A stretch of 64,000 nt of DNA from Rhodopseudomonas sp. (GCF_013377015.1 NZ_JACABA010000002.1:669228-733227), one strand, 5' to 3'; positions 17,229-26,829 are shown, counted from the stretch's first letter. The notes: generated by a model from the letters alone, not told the origin. A program made the numbers and translations.

Positions 17229-18089
17229 TCAACCCAGCATGGTCCTGCCGCTCTTGATCACAGTGACGTCGCGCGCCTTGACCTTGGCCTCGAACGAAAT
17301 CAACCCGCCGTCCTTCCACATTTCCATGGTGACGGTCTCGCCCGGATAGACCGGCGACGAGAACCGTACCGCGTGCTGCCTGAACGCCGTTGGATCGTAG
17401 TCGGTATAGGTCTGCAGCACGCCGCGGCAGGTGATGCCGTAAGTGCACATGCCGTGCAGGATCGGGCGCGGAAAGCCGGCGCGCCTGGCGAATTCCGGAT
17501 CGGAATGCAGCGGGTTGCGATCGCCGCACAGCCGATAGACCAGCGCCTGATCCGGACGCGTGGTGATGTCGACGGTGCGGTCCGGCGCGCGACCAGGCAT
17601 CTGGTGCGGTTCGGGCTGGCCTTCGGAGGGGCCGCCGAAGCCGCCATCGCCGCGGGCAAAGCGCGACGCCAGCAAGGTCGCCAGCTCCTCGCCAGCCTCG
17701 TTGCGCAGCACGGTCTTGTGCCGGATCACTACGCCCTTGTCCTTGCCCTTGTCGAACACGTCGAGCACGCTGGAGTCGGCGGTGATCTTCGCGGCCACCG
17801 GCAGCGGCCGGTGAAAGGTGATGTCGCGTTCGCCGTCGACTACCAGCAGGCGATTGAGATTCATCTCGCCCGGCCCCGCGCCCCACGCCGCCACCGAGGC
17901 GAAGGTCGGCACCACTTTCAGCGGCCGGTGGGTGTAGGTCGCCTCGTTGACGAAGCCGAGTTCGTTCTCGTCCATCGGATCGGCGCCCATGCCGATGCCG
18001 TAGGCGTAGAGCATAACGTCGCGGTCGGTGTAGGCGTAGTTCTGGCCGAGATTCCTCAGCGCCATCAACTCGTCATATCTGGCCGACAT
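17229..18089 (-). CDS. MaoC-family enoyl-CoA hydratase 2-like protein
   Basis: A 286-residue double hot-dog protein. The C-terminal half carries the hydratase 2 motif YRLCGDRNPLHSDPEFARRA, with the catalytic Asp and His, and FPRPILHGMCTYG after it. The N-terminal half is a degenerate hot dog (YAYTDRDVMLYAYGIGMG) that shapes the acyl pocket in known enzymes. The reaction is (R)-specific hydration of trans-2-enoyl-CoA. ATG at 18089 has GGGAGAGAG upstream; an earlier start at 18140 adds 17 atypical residues. It lies 10 bases from the SDR gene, and the pair copies the functions of multifunctional enzyme 2. Confidence 0.9.
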   Translation of the reverse strand: MSARYDELMALRNLGQNYAYTDRDVMLYAYGIGMGADPMDENELGFVNEATYTHRPLKVVPTFASVAAWGAGPGEMNLNRLLVVDGERDITFHRPLPVAAKITADSSVLDVFDKGKDKGVVIRHKTVLRNEAGEELATLLASRFARGDGGFGGPSEGQPEPHQMPGRAPDRTVDITTRPDQALVYRLCGDRNPLHSDPEFARRAGFPRPILHGMCTYGITCRGVLQTYTDYDPTAFRQHAVRFSSPVYPGETVTMEMWKDGGLISFEAKVKARDVTVIKSGRTMLG

Positions 18090-18152
18090 GGGTGTCTCTC
18101 TCCCGATTCTTGTTCTTGTTAGTTCAATGCCGGACAACACCGATGCCGGCCG

Positions 18153-18545
18153 TCACACCGGCGTGAAGAACGGCAGCGGCGGGCCGTCGTCGGTCGGCTT
18201 GAACACGACCCGCACCTTCTGTCCGATCTTCAGCGCGTGCAAGTCGCAGTCGACGAAATTGGTCAGCAGCGACGGGCCTTCCTTCAGGGTGACGTAGCCG
18301 ATCGCATAGGGGCCGGCGGCGGATTTGCGCATCAGGCTGAAGGTGTAGATCTCGCCCTCGCCCGAGCTTTCCTCCCACACCGTCTGATCGGAGAAACAGA
18401 ACGGGCACAGCGTGCGCGGAAAATAATGCGGCTCGCCGCAGCCGTTGCAGCGCTTGATCAGAAATTTGCCTTCGGCGGCAGCGTCCCAGAACACCTTGGT
18501 TTCGGGATTGCCCTGCGGGGTCGGGTATTTCACGGTCGAGTCCAT
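18153..18545 (-). CDS. DUF35 zinc-ribbon/OB-fold protein, thiolase partner
   Basis: A 130-residue protein with a rubredoxin-like zinc ribbon (Cys33, Cys36, Cys47, Cys50 in RCNGCGEPHYFPRTLCPFC) followed by an OB fold (GEIYTFSLMRKSAAGPYAIGYV). Proteins of this family form complexes with thiolase-fold enzymes and are needed for their acyl-CoA or aldolase activity. The start codon overlaps the stop of the thiolase-like gene by one base (TGATG), strong evidence of a stoichiometric partnership. Confidence 0.88.
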   Translation of the reverse strand: MDSTVKYPTPQGNPETKVFWDAAAEGKFLIKRCNGCGEPHYFPRTLCPFCFSDQTVWEESSGEGEIYTFSLMRKSAAGPYAIGYVTLKEGPSLLTNFVDCDLHALKIGQKVRVVFKPTDDGPPLPFFTPV

Positions 18546-19696
18546 CACACACGCTCCAGAATGCAAGTCGATGCGGCATGGCGAACGCCGAGCAGGCCGC
18601 CGGTACCGTGCGCCAGCGCCAGATCGCAATTCGGCACCTGCACCTTCGGGTGCGCCTCGCCGCGCAATTGCCGTACCGCCTCGATGATCTTGGTCATGCC
18701 GCCGCGATTGACCGGATGGTTGTTGCACAGCCCGCCGCCGTCGGTGTTGAACGGCAGCTTGCCGACGCCGGAAATCAGATTGCCGTCGGAAACGAACTTG
18801 CCGCCCTCGCCCTTCTTGCAGAAGCCGAGGTCCTCGAGCTGCATCAGCACGGTGATGGTGAAGCTGTCATAGATCGAGGCGTACTTAATGTCCTTCGGCG
18901 TGACGCCGGCTTCGGCGAAGGCGACGGGACCGGACCAGACCCCGGCCGAATAGGTCAGATCGAGATCCTTGCCGCCGCGAGGACCTTTCAGCGCCTCGCC
19001 GGCGCCGATCATCCGGACCAACGGCCGCTTCAGGCTGCGTGCGATCTCTTCCGTGGTGACGATCAGCGCGCCGCCGCCGTCGGAGACGACGCAGCAATCC
19101 ATCCGGTGCAACGGATCGGAGATCATCGGCGAATTGATCACGTCCTCGACGGTGACGACGTCGCGCAGCATCGCGTGTACGTTGTATTGGGCGTGATGCG
19201 ACGCCGCGACCTTGATCCAGGCCAGCTGCTCGCTGGTGGTGCCGTAGTCGTGCATGTGGCGCATCGCGCACATGCCGTAGATATTGTGGGTGGTGGCGTT
19301 GTAGGCGGCCTCGAAATCGAGTTCTGCACCGACGGCGCGCGGCGGCAGCGCGCCGGTGCGCGGCTTGCCGGCCAGCGTGATCAGCGCGATCGAGCAGCGG
19401 CCCGCGGCGATCGCCTCCGCGGCGTGACCGAGATGGATCAGATAGGAACAACCGCCGGTATCGGTGGAATCGAGATGACGAACTTTCAGGCCCATATAGT
19501 CGGCCATCGCCATCACCCCGCCCGGCGCGTCGCCGGCGCAGAAATAACCGTCGATGTCGGCCTTGGTCAGGCCGGCATCCTGCAGCGCCCCCTTGGCGAC
19601 TTCGGCGTGCAGTTGCGCGATGGACTTGTCCGGCGCGTAGCGGGTGGGATGTTCATAGATCCCGGCGAGGTAGGCCTTGCCTTTGATGCTCAACAC
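18545..19696 (-). CDS. Thiolase-family protein (SCP-x/lipid-transfer type)
   Basis: A 383-residue thiolase-fold protein. Cys83 in DTGGCSYLIHLGHAAEAI sits at the position of the nucleophilic cysteine. The usual GHP is NHP (LCNNHPVNRGGMTKIIEAV), keeping His, while the final CxG loop is replaced by AHGTGGLLG without cysteine. That pattern is found in SCP-x-like thiolases and in retro-aldolases of steroid side-chain breakdown, so cleavage may be thiolytic or aldolytic. GTG at 19696 is used; TTG at 19693 has better spacing to GGAG. It is coupled to the DUF35 gene. Confidence 0.87.
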   Translation of the reverse strand: MLSIKGKAYLAGIYEHPTRYAPDKSIAQLHAEVAKGALQDAGLTKADIDGYFCAGDAPGGVMAMADYMGLKVRHLDSTDTGGCSYLIHLGHAAEAIAAGRCSIALITLAGKPRTGALPPRAVGAELDFEAAYNATTHNIYGMCAMRHMHDYGTTSEQLAWIKVAASHHAQYNVHAMLRDVVTVEDVINSPMISDPLHRMDCCVVSDGGGALIVTTEEIARSLKRPLVRMIGAGEALKGPRGGKDLDLTYSAGVWSGPVAFAEAGVTPKDIKYASIYDSFTITVLMQLEDLGFCKKGEGGKFVSDGNLISGVGKLPFNTDGGGLCNNHPVNRGGMTKIIEAVRQLRGEAHPKVQVPNCDLALAHGTGGLLGVRHAASTCILERV

Positions 19697-19777
19697 AGTC
19701 TCCGCTGGTTTTTTCCCTGCGGATGTCTTCGCCCGTCACGGATGGATTGGCAAGCGCTTCAATGCGCATGCCAATCC

Positions 19778-22700
19778 CTACTCCGCCGCGATCTGCCGCG
19801 GCAGTGTCGGCGGATTGGCGAGCTCGCGGGCTAATTCCGCGTAGCGGATTTTCGCCTCCTGCACCGACTTCTCCTTGATCGGGCCGTAGCCGCGAATCTT
19901 GTCCGGCAGCGACAGGATTTCGACGGCGGTCGCGACATTGCGCGGCGACAGCTGTTCGAGCACCGTGGCGACGTCCTTCTCGTAGCCGGCAATCAGGTCG
20001 CGCTCCAGCTTGCGCTCGGGATGCAGCCCGAACAGGTCGAGCGGCGTGCCGCGCAGCACACGCAGCGCCGCTAGCGTCCGGAACAGCGGCCGGATCGCCT
20101 GCCCGAACTGCCGTTTCTTCGGCCGCCCGGAGGCATCGATTCCCGGCAGCATCGGCGGAGCCAGATTGAAATTGACCTTGTAGTCGCCCTCGAAGGTGTC
20201 GCGGATCTGCTGTTCGAAGGCCGGATCGGTCAACAGCCGCGCGACCTCGTACTCGTCCTTGTAGGCCAGCAGCTTGGCGTAGTTGATCGCCACCGCGCGG
20301 GGCAGCTCGTCGCCATAGCCACCCGCATCGGCCGCAGCGCGCACCTTCGCCACCAGGCCCTGATAACGTGCCGCCAGCTTGTTGCTCTGGTAGTCGGTCA
20401 GCATCGCGCTGCGATGCGCGATGATCTCGTCGAGCGACATTTCGCCCTGGGTCTTCACCGCGACCGTCTCGCCGGCGCCCTTCAACAGCACGGCCAGCCG
20501 CGCCGGATCGGCCGCGGCCAGCCGGCCGAGCTGAAATGCCTGGGTATTCATCTTGATCGAGACGCCGTTCAGTTCGATCGCCTGCTCGATCGATTCGGCT
20601 TTCAACGGCAGCAAGCCCTGCTGATAGGCGAAGCCCATCATCATCATGTTGGTGGCGATCGAATCGCCCAGCAGGGCTTCAGCCGCCTTGGTGAAATCGA
20701 GGAACGCCGAATCCTTGCGCAGCGCGCCTTCCAGCACGCTGTTGACCTTGCGGGTCTGGAAATCGAAATCGCGGTTGCGGATGAAATCCGCGATCGGAAT
20801 CAGGTGGGTGTTGACCACGCCGTGGGTGCGCCCGGATTCGCAAAGCGAGATCGTCTCCTTGGAAATTGCCATCACCTCGTCGGCGACGATCAACAAATCG
20901 GCGCTGCCGGTGACGATCCGCGAACAGGTGACGTCCTCGGGCTGGCCCGACAGCCGGACGTGGCTAAGCACCGCGCCGCCCTTCTGCGCCAGCCCCGACA
21001 TGTCGAGGATCATCGAGGCTTTGCCCTCGATATGCGCGGCCATCCCGAGTAGCGCGCCGATCGTCAGCACGCCGGTGCCGCCGACGCCGCCGACGGCGAT
21101 GTTGTAGGGCCGCTCGAGGCCGGGCCGCGACGTCGGCTCCGGCAGATTGTCGATGGTGCCGAAATCGACCGGCGCGCGGCGGCGCAGCTTGCCGCCGTCG
21201 ATGGTGACGAAGGACGGACAGAAGCCCTTCAGGCAGGAGTAGTCCTTGTTGCAGCTCGACTGGTTGATGGCGCGCTTGCGACCGAGCGCGGTCTCCAGCG
21301 GCTCCACCGAAATGCAGTTCGACTGCACCGAGCAGTCGCCGCAGCCTTCGCAGACAGCAGCGTTGATCAGAACGCGGCGCTGTGGATCCTCCAGCGTGCC
21401 GCGCTTGCGGCGGCGGCGCTTTTCGGCGGCGCAGGTCTGCACGAACACGATCGCCGACGCGCCCGCGATTTCGCGGCATTCTTTCATCACCGCGTCGAGT
21501 TCGTCACGATGACGCAGATGGGTGCCGGGCGCGATCGAATCGGCCGGATAGGCGTCGGGCGTCTCCGACACCAGATAGATGTCGCGGATGCCTTCGCTAT
21601 GCAACTGGAAGGTGATCTGCTGCGGCGACAGATCGCCGTCATGACGCTGCCCGCCGGTCATCGCCACCGCGTCGTTGTAAAGAATCTTGTAGGTGATGTT
21701 AGCCTTGGAGGCGATCGACTGGCGGATCGCCAGGCTGCCGGAATGGAAGTAAGTGCCGTCGCCAATATTGGCGAAGATGTGCTTCTCCGCAGTGAACGGC
21801 GCAATGCCGACCCACGGCACGCCCTCGCCGCCCATATGGGTGAAGGTCTCGGTGTTGCGGTCCATCCACAGCGACATGAAGTGGCAGCCGATCCCGGCCA
21901 GCGCACGGCTGCCTTCCGGCACCTTGGTCGAGGTGTTGTGTGGACAGCCCGAGCAGAAATACGGCGTGCGGGTGATCGGCACCACCGCCTGCACCTGCGA
22001 GGCGTCGCGGCCGTGAAACCAGTCCGCCTTGGCGCGCAGCAATGCGGCGATTTCCGGATCGATCTCCATCGCCAGCAAGCGGTCGACCAGCGAGGTTGCG
22101 ACCTTGGCGACGCTCAGTTCCTCGGCGAACGGCAGGAAGCGATGATTGTGGTCGTCCATCTTGCCGACGATGCGCGGGCGGACGCCGTCGCGCACGTTGA
22201 ACAATTGCTGCTTGACCTGGTTCTCGACGATCTCGCGGCGTTCCTCGATGACGAAGATTTCCTCGAGTCCGCGGGCGAATTCGCGCACGCCCTCCGGCTC
22301 CAGCGGCCACGGCATGCCGATCTTGTACAGCCGCAATCCGATCTTTGCCGCGACCTGCTCGGTGATGCCGAGTTCGCGCAGCGCCTGACGGACATCCTCA
22401 TAGCTCTTGCCCGAGGCCATGATGCCGAACCGAGCGTTCGGCGAATCCATGGTGATGCGGTTGACCTTGTTGGCGCGCGCGAAGGCGATCGCGGCGAAGC
22501 CCTTGTAATCCTGCAGCCTGCGGTCCTGATCGTAGCGATCGTCGGGCCACCGCAGATTAAGCCCGCCCGACGGCATCTCGAAATCCGCCGGAATCACGAA
22601 CGGTGTCATCTCGTCGGCGAGATTGATCTCGGCGGTGGTCTCGACCGTCTCGGTGATCACCTTCATCCCGACCCAGCAGCCGGAATAACGCGACATTGCG

Positions 22701-23266
22701 ATGCCCAACAGGCCCATCTCGATGATTTCGTGAATGCTGGACGGATACAGATATGGCATCAGCGCGGCGATGAAGGCATGGTCGGACTGATGCGGCACGG
22801 TGGAGGATTTGGCGCCATGGTCGTCGCCGGCCAGGCACAGCACGCCGCCGTTCTTGGCCGAGCCCGCGGCGTTGGCATGGCGGAAGACGTCGCCGCAGCG
22901 GTCGACGCCCGGGCCCTTGCCGTACCAGATTCCGGTGACGCCGTCGTATTTCGCGCCGGGCGACAGATTGAGCTGCTGGGTGCCCCAGATCGCGGTGGCG
23001 GCGAGGTCCTCGTTGACGCCGGGCTGGAATTTCACGCCGTATTGTTCGAGATGGCGCCGCGCCGCCGTTAGCTGCTGGTCGTAGCCACCGAGCGGAGAGC
23101 CGCGATAGCCGGTGACGAAGCCCGCAGTATTCAGCCCGTTGGCGCGATCGCGCCGGACCTGCGCCATCGGCAACCGGACCAGCGCCTGAATCCCGGTGAG
23201 AAAGATATGCCCCGACGTCTGCGTATATTTCTGATCGAGACTGATCGGACCTTGGTCGATTCCCAT
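19778..23266 (-). CDS. Indolepyruvate ferredoxin oxidoreductase, fused alpha-beta form
   Basis: About 1162 residues joining all parts of a 2-oxoacid:ferredoxin oxidoreductase: an N-terminal pyrimidine-binding region (GFVTGYRGSPLGGYDQQL), a TPP-binding part with CSGCPHNTS and FANIGDGTYFHSG, a cysteine cluster CEGCGDCSVQSNC, and a C-terminal gamma-type domain (VGGVGGTGVLTIGALLGMAA). It decarboxylates aryl or branched 2-oxoacids to acyl-CoA while reducing ferredoxin. The fused form is usual in aerobic proteobacteria. ATG at 23266 has GAGGG upstream; ATG at 23284 is also open. It leads the thiolase-MaoC-SDR cluster and could supply acyl-CoA to it. Confidence 0.92.
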   Translation of the reverse strand: MGIDQGPISLDQKYTQTSGHIFLTGIQALVRLPMAQVRRDRANGLNTAGFVTGYRGSPLGGYDQQLTAARRHLEQYGVKFQPGVNEDLAATAIWGTQQLNLSPGAKYDGVTGIWYGKGPGVDRCGDVFRHANAAGSAKNGGVLCLAGDDHGAKSSTVPHQSDHAFIAALMPYLYPSSIHEIIEMGLLGIAMSRYSGCWVGMKVITETVETTAEINLADEMTPFVIPADFEMPSGGLNLRWPDDRYDQDRRLQDYKGFAAIAFARANKVNRITMDSPNARFGIMASGKSYEDVRQALRELGITEQVAAKIGLRLYKIGMPWPLEPEGVREFARGLEEIFVIEERREIVENQVKQQLFNVRDGVRPRIVGKMDDHNHRFLPFAEELSVAKVATSLVDRLLAMEIDPEIAALLRAKADWFHGRDASQVQAVVPITRTPYFCSGCPHNTSTKVPEGSRALAGIGCHFMSLWMDRNTETFTHMGGEGVPWVGIAPFTAEKHIFANIGDGTYFHSGSLAIRQSIASKANITYKILYNDAVAMTGGQRHDGDLSPQQITFQLHSEGIRDIYLVSETPDAYPADSIAPGTHLRHRDELDAVMKECREIAGASAIVFVQTCAAEKRRRRKRGTLEDPQRRVLINAAVCEGCGDCSVQSNCISVEPLETALGRKRAINQSSCNKDYSCLKGFCPSFVTIDGGKLRRRAPVDFGTIDNLPEPTSRPGLERPYNIAVGGVGGTGVLTIGALLGMAAHIEGKASMILDMSGLAQKGGAVLSHVRLSGQPEDVTCSRIVTGSADLLIVADEVMAISKETISLCESGRTHGVVNTHLIPIADFIRNRDFDFQTRKVNSVLEGALRKDSAFLDFTKAAEALLGDSIATNMMMMGFAYQQGLLPLKAESIEQAIELNGVSIKMNTQAFQLGRLAAADPARLAVLLKGAGETVAVKTQGEMSLDEIIAHRSAMLTDYQSNKLAARYQGLVAKVRAAADAGGYGDELPRAVAINYAKLLAYKDEYEVARLLTDPAFEQQIRDTFEGDYKVNFNLAPPMLPGIDASGRPKKRQFGQAIRPLFRTLAALRVLRGTPLDLFGLHPERKLERDLIAGYEKDVATVLEQLSPRNVATAVEILSLPDKIRGYGPIKEKSVQEAKIRYAELARELANPPTLPRQIAAE

Positions 23267-23736
23267 TCCGCCCTCATTAGCCATTGTCCGCGCGGCCGTT
23301 CCGCCGCATCGAAATCTGGAACCAGTCTATGTCGGTTTCCACGCGCAACGCATCATAAAAAACGGCATTGGTGCTGCGCGTCGCCGCGCGCAACTTCGTT
23401 GCGAAAATCGCGTGAGTTGTTGCGCAGTGCAGTGCGATGAGCGCCGCAATCACGAACAAATCTGTCGCAAGCCCGATCTGCAGCGAATCCCGTCACGGAA
23501 CCTGATCGGGAATCCGACCGCGAATTGGAACGGTTGCGGCGATGTCGAATCCGTCTTGCCCAGCTCCAGAGATCGATTTCAGCATTCATCACGCGTTCAG
23601 GCCGAATCGGCTATCTCCGCTGGCGTCAGGAACGATCCGCGCAGAATTCGAACGCAAGCGGCGGCGTCAGGACCAACTCGTCAGTAGCGTCACTACCAAT
23701 TCAAGCCGCGCGTCGCGGCCAAAGAAGGAAGAAGCC
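23267..23736. other. Divergent intergenic region
   Basis: About 470 bases between the oppositely directed oxidoreductase and small secreted-protein genes. It should contain both promoters, but I cannot assign -35/-10 boxes with confidence. Short frames here lack ribosome sites and coding bias. No repeat was seen. Confidence 0.45.
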
Positions 23737-24000
23737 ATGAAGACAATCCTTGCCGCCGCCGTGTTCGCCGCAACCATCGCGGGTTTCGGCGCGGCCAACG
23801 CCATGCCGCTGGCGCCGCTCGCTGCCGCCGATAGCGCGGCCGTCATCCAGGTCGCCCAAGGTTGTGGCCCGGGCTGGGCGCGTGGCCCGATGGGGCGTTG
23901 CCGGCCGATGTATCGTGGTGGTCCCGCAATTGTGGTGCGTCCCGCCCGGATCTGCCCGCCCGGCTTCGTGTTCCGCTATGGCCGCTGCCGCGGTTATTAA
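23737..24000 (+). CDS. Small secreted glycine/cysteine/arginine-rich protein
   Basis: An 87-residue protein with a clear signal peptide (MKTILAAAVFAATIAGFGA, cleaved after NA near residue 22). The mature part has GCGPGWARGPMGRCRPM and ICPPGFVFRYGRCRGY, with four cysteines that can form two disulfides. Similar GCGPG.. small proteins are frequent in Bradyrhizobium-type genomes and have no known function. AAGGAAG precedes the ATG. An intrinsic terminator follows at 24021-24045. Confidence 0.78.
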   Translation: MKTILAAAVFAATIAGFGAANAMPLAPLAAADSAAVIQVAQGCGPGWARGPMGRCRPMYRGGPAIVVRPARICPPGFVFRYGRCRGY

Positions 24001-24020
24001 ATCCGGCACGTCCGACATTG

Positions 24021-24045
24021 AAAGCCCCGCGCAAGCGGGGTTTCT
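24021..24045 (+). terminator. Intrinsic terminator, probably bidirectional
   Basis: CCCCGC-GCAA-GCGGGG (24025-24040) forms a 6-bp GC stem with a tetraloop, followed by TTTCTT. AAA precedes the stem, so it could also end the convergent gene at 24086-24895. Confidence 0.7.
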
Positions 24046-24085
24046 TAGCGCATCGATTGCCGCCATGCGCCAACCGCAGTCGCTT

Positions 24086-24895
24086 CTATCGGATTGCGAT
24101 CCTTAGCCGGCGCAGCGAATACAGCGGCACCCAGGGAAGCAGGATCGGCACCGTTCGCACATAGTCCTTGTAGCGCTGGTCCGCCCCGTAGCGTTCGTCC
24201 TGCTTACGCTCCAGCCCGGCGGCCGCTGCGACCATCAGCACCTCGATGTAGAGCATCCCCATCGTCGCCAGTAACCACGCCAGCGTGGTGCCGTAGGCCG
24301 AGACGCCTGACAGCCAGACGCCGAACCAGAACAGCATCTCGCCAAGATAATTTGGACATCGCACCCGGCGATACAGGCCGACGTCGCAATACTGCTCCGG
24401 GTTGGCGGTCTTGAATCGATATTTCTGCCAATCGGCCCAGGATTCCAAAGCGAGCCCGATCAGCATGACCGCGACGCCGATCGGCACCGCATGCAGCGCC
24501 AGCCCCTGCGCTTGCGCCGACAGATTGAGCAACGCCGGCAGGAACAGCAGCACGAACAGCACGCTGACGCCAAGCCAGATCACCGTCTTCTGCAGCCGCG
24601 TCACCTCGGCGGTGCGCCGCTCCGCGACCGCCAGTTCCTTCTGGTAACCGGGATTGCGCTCGCGCAGCGCCAGGAACAGGCCGAGCCGCAAGCCATAGGC
24701 CAGCAGCAGCAACAACTGGATCAGCACCCAGCCCGCGATGCTGTCGCGATGCACCAGGCCGATCACCACGCTCTGCGCCGTGATCGCGCCCGCGTAGCAA
24801 AGGCTGACGAAATAATACACCCGGCGAAAGCCAGGCGCCGCGACCGCGAGGCAGACCGCGAAGGCAAGCCCGATGATGTGCCACGGCATGCTCAT
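24086..24895 (-). CDS. DUF1295 / steroid 5-alpha-reductase-like membrane protein
   Basis: A 269-residue integral membrane protein with about six to seven helices. The C-terminal part has WQKYRFKTANPEQYCDVGLY, RRVRCPNYLGEMLFWFGVWL, and RYGADQRYKDYVRTVPILLPW. This resembles the NADPH-binding end of DUF1295 and isoprenylcysteine-methyltransferase/5-alpha-reductase-like proteins. A reductase acting on a lipid is possible, but no substrate has been shown for bacterial members. It stands alone on the minus strand, 66 bases from the next upstream gene. Confidence 0.82.
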   Translation of the reverse strand: MSMPWHIIGLAFAVCLAVAAPGFRRVYYFVSLCYAGAITAQSVVIGLVHRDSIAGWVLIQLLLLLAYGLRLGLFLALRERNPGYQKELAVAERRTAEVTRLQKTVIWLGVSVLFVLLFLPALLNLSAQAQGLALHAVPIGVAVMLIGLALESWADWQKYRFKTANPEQYCDVGLYRRVRCPNYLGEMLFWFGVWLSGVSAYGTTLAWLLATMGMLYIEVLMVAAAAGLERKQDERYGADQRYKDYVRTVPILLPWVPLYSLRRLRIAIR

Positions 24896-24961
24896 CCGGC
24901 GTTCGCTGCAATCGACGGGGAATCAATCAGACGACAACTCATCGGGCCGCCGCCATCGCGC

Positions 24962-25513
24962 TCATTTGCCGAGCTTGCAGCGCTGGCCCGGCACCCGCGT
25001 GTCGCAAACCTTGGTGGCGTCGAGAAACGTGAGCAGTTTCTTGACCTGCTTGGCCGCCGGCGCGACGGTGTGGGACATTTGCAGCAGGTAGAAATTGTCG
25101 CGGCCCTGCACCGCCTTCAGCCAGGTGAATTCCGGCTTGCCGGTTGGCTTGGTCTGCGGACAGGTCTGAGTCCAGATCACCATCGGATATAGGTTCTCGG
25201 TGCCGTCCTTGACCTTCTCGAAGGTCGCGCCCGGGCAACCCTCGGCGAACGCCTTGTCGAGCCGGTCACGGTAGGCCGCCGGCGCGACGTCGTTCATCTT
25301 GTAGAAGGTCTCAGCTGTGAGCTTCTCGGTCCAGCTGTCGAGCCTCTGGCCGTCCGGCAGCAGCACGGTCTTCATTTCCTTGTCGGTCTTGTTCTCCAAG
25401 CCGACCTTGAACCCCTTCGGCGGCTTCAGCAGCAAGAGCTCGTTCTCCACCGCGGCGGCGGGCGCTGCGGCGACGACAATGGCGGTCAGGCAGAGCAGGA
25501 TGAGACGGAGCAT
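24962..25513 (-). CDS. Secreted protein of unknown function
   Basis: A 183-residue protein with a signal peptide (MLRLILLCLTAIVVAAAPAAA). The mature region begins ENELLLLKPPKGFKVG and includes three or four cysteines (EGCPGATF, TQTCPQTK, KVCDTRVPGQRC) suited to disulfides in the periplasm. I do not recognise a catalytic motif. Proteins starting in this way are widespread in rhizobia as uncharacterised periplasmic proteins. It lies near the DUF1295 gene but with no overlap. Confidence 0.7.
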   Translation of the reverse strand: MLRLILLCLTAIVVAAAPAAAVENELLLLKPPKGFKVGLENKTDKEMKTVLLPDGQRLDSWTEKLTAETFYKMNDVAPAAYRDRLDKAFAEGCPGATFEKVKDGTENLYPMVIWTQTCPQTKPTGKPEFTWLKAVQGRDNFYLLQMSHTVAPAAKQVKKLLTFLDATKVCDTRVPGQRCKLGK

Positions 25514-25773
25514 AGCGGCCCTTGTGCAGGAGGTCGGGACATCGGCTCCCGGGATATAAATTGGTTCACCCCCCCGCCGTCAATCAATCCGGGCGCAGAC
25601 GGGTCGGAATGCAATCCTGTCGGGCGATCCCGGTAGCCGACGAGCGATACGGGCTGACGACGTTTTTGTGAAGTCCGGCGTCGGTGCGCGCGGTGGTGCA
25701 GCCCGCTTGCGGCAGGGCTTCACCATCGGTTCGGCGGTCGTTGCGGTCTCGTCGCCGCCCAGTCGCAGCGTCG

Positions 25774-26829
25774 CTATTTGCGGTTCACCCAGGCGATCAG
25801 ACGGTAGATCCAGTTTTCGCCGGGATTCTCGCCCGGCGCGTTCGGCAGCGGCTTGGCCCGGCTGGCCCATTCGCCGGCGGAGCCAGCGACGCCGAGCAGG
25901 CCGGCGGCGAGATCGTCGATGCTGTGCTTGGCGACGATGTTGCCGTGCGCGCCGAAGCTGAAGCGCACCGTTCGAGTCTGCGGGTCGAACGCCGACACCG
26001 GATACAGCTGCGTCATGAAGAACCGCAGATAGGCCAGGATCTCGCCGCGCTGGAACACCCGGTCGATCAGCAATCCAACCGAATTCTCCTTGCCCCTGAC
26101 ACCAGGATCATAATAGCCGGTGACGGTGGACGGATCGAACGCATAGACCGCGCGGATACGCCCATCCTTGTAGGCTGCCTGCTGCGCCAGGCCGCCGCCG
26201 AGCGAATGACCGGTGGCGACGATTCTCGGATTGCTCTGGCCGTGCGCTGCCAGCGCGCGGTCGAGAATCGGCCCGATATGGCGCTGCACCTGTTCGTACT
26301 GATCGTAATACGGCAGGAACCGCGTCACCCAGCGGAAATTCGAAATCCAGTCGTCGGCCTCATGGAAATCCGTGCCGCGAAACGCCACCACGATCTCGTT
26401 GCGCGACGCACTGCTGAACACCTTGTAGCCGAGCCCGCCCAACGCCCGTCCGCCGCAATTGCCTTCGCCCTCTGGACACGGCAACGGCCCGTCCACCTGT
26501 TCCCGCACCACCCAATCGGCGCGCCAGCTATCGAGCAGTTCGGCGGTGATCGGCCTGACGATGTTGCCGCCCGCCGGCAACTTCAGCAGGCCGTCGAGCC
26601 GTGGCGAACCAGCGACCGCCCTGTCGTAGGCCCACACCGCGAACAACGCATAGGGAAGATAGTGGCCGGCATAGGCCTGCGCCGGCAGATGCGGTTCGGA
26701 GTAATCGCCGACCCGAATGAACACCTCACCGGGCTTCTGCGCGAAGCTGTCGAACGACCCATGGCGATACAGCCACCACCCCAGCGCGACAGCCACGAGA
26801 CAACCAACAATGATCAGGACCCGGATCAT
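25774..26829 (-). CDS. Membrane-anchored lipase-like alpha/beta hydrolase (class 3 type)
   Basis: A 351-residue protein with one N-terminal membrane anchor (MIRVLIIVGCLVAVALGWWL). The hydrolase domain has the nucleophile elbow VATGHSLGGGLAQQAA (Ser in GHSLGG), preceded by the oxyanion region IVVAFRGTDFHEADDW, the order found in lipase class 3 proteins. KHSIDDLAAG near the end may supply the histidine. It would act on lipids or esters on the periplasmic side. AGGAGG lies just before the ATG. Confidence 0.83.
   Translation of the reverse strand: MIRVLIIVGCLVAVALGWWLYRHGSFDSFAQKPGEVFIRVGDYSEPHLPAQAYAGHYLPYALFAVWAYDRAVAGSPRLDGLLKLPAGGNIVRPITAELLDSWRADWVVREQVDGPLPCPEGEGNCGGRALGGLGYKVFSSASRNEIVVAFRGTDFHEADDWISNFRWVTRFLPYYDQYEQVQRHIGPILDRALAAHGQSNPRIVATGHSLGGGLAQQAAYKDGRIRAVYAFDPSTVTGYYDPGVRGKENSVGLLIDRVFQRGEILAYLRFFMTQLYPVSAFDPQTRTVRFSFGAHGNIVAKHSIDDLAAGLLGVAGSAGEWASRAKPLPNAPGENPGENWIYRLIAWVNRK

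Noticed and set aside
21509-23071. Long plus-strand frame (520 codons) opposite the IOR gene
   Set aside because: Antisense shadow of a well-identified gene; no family, no ribosome site.
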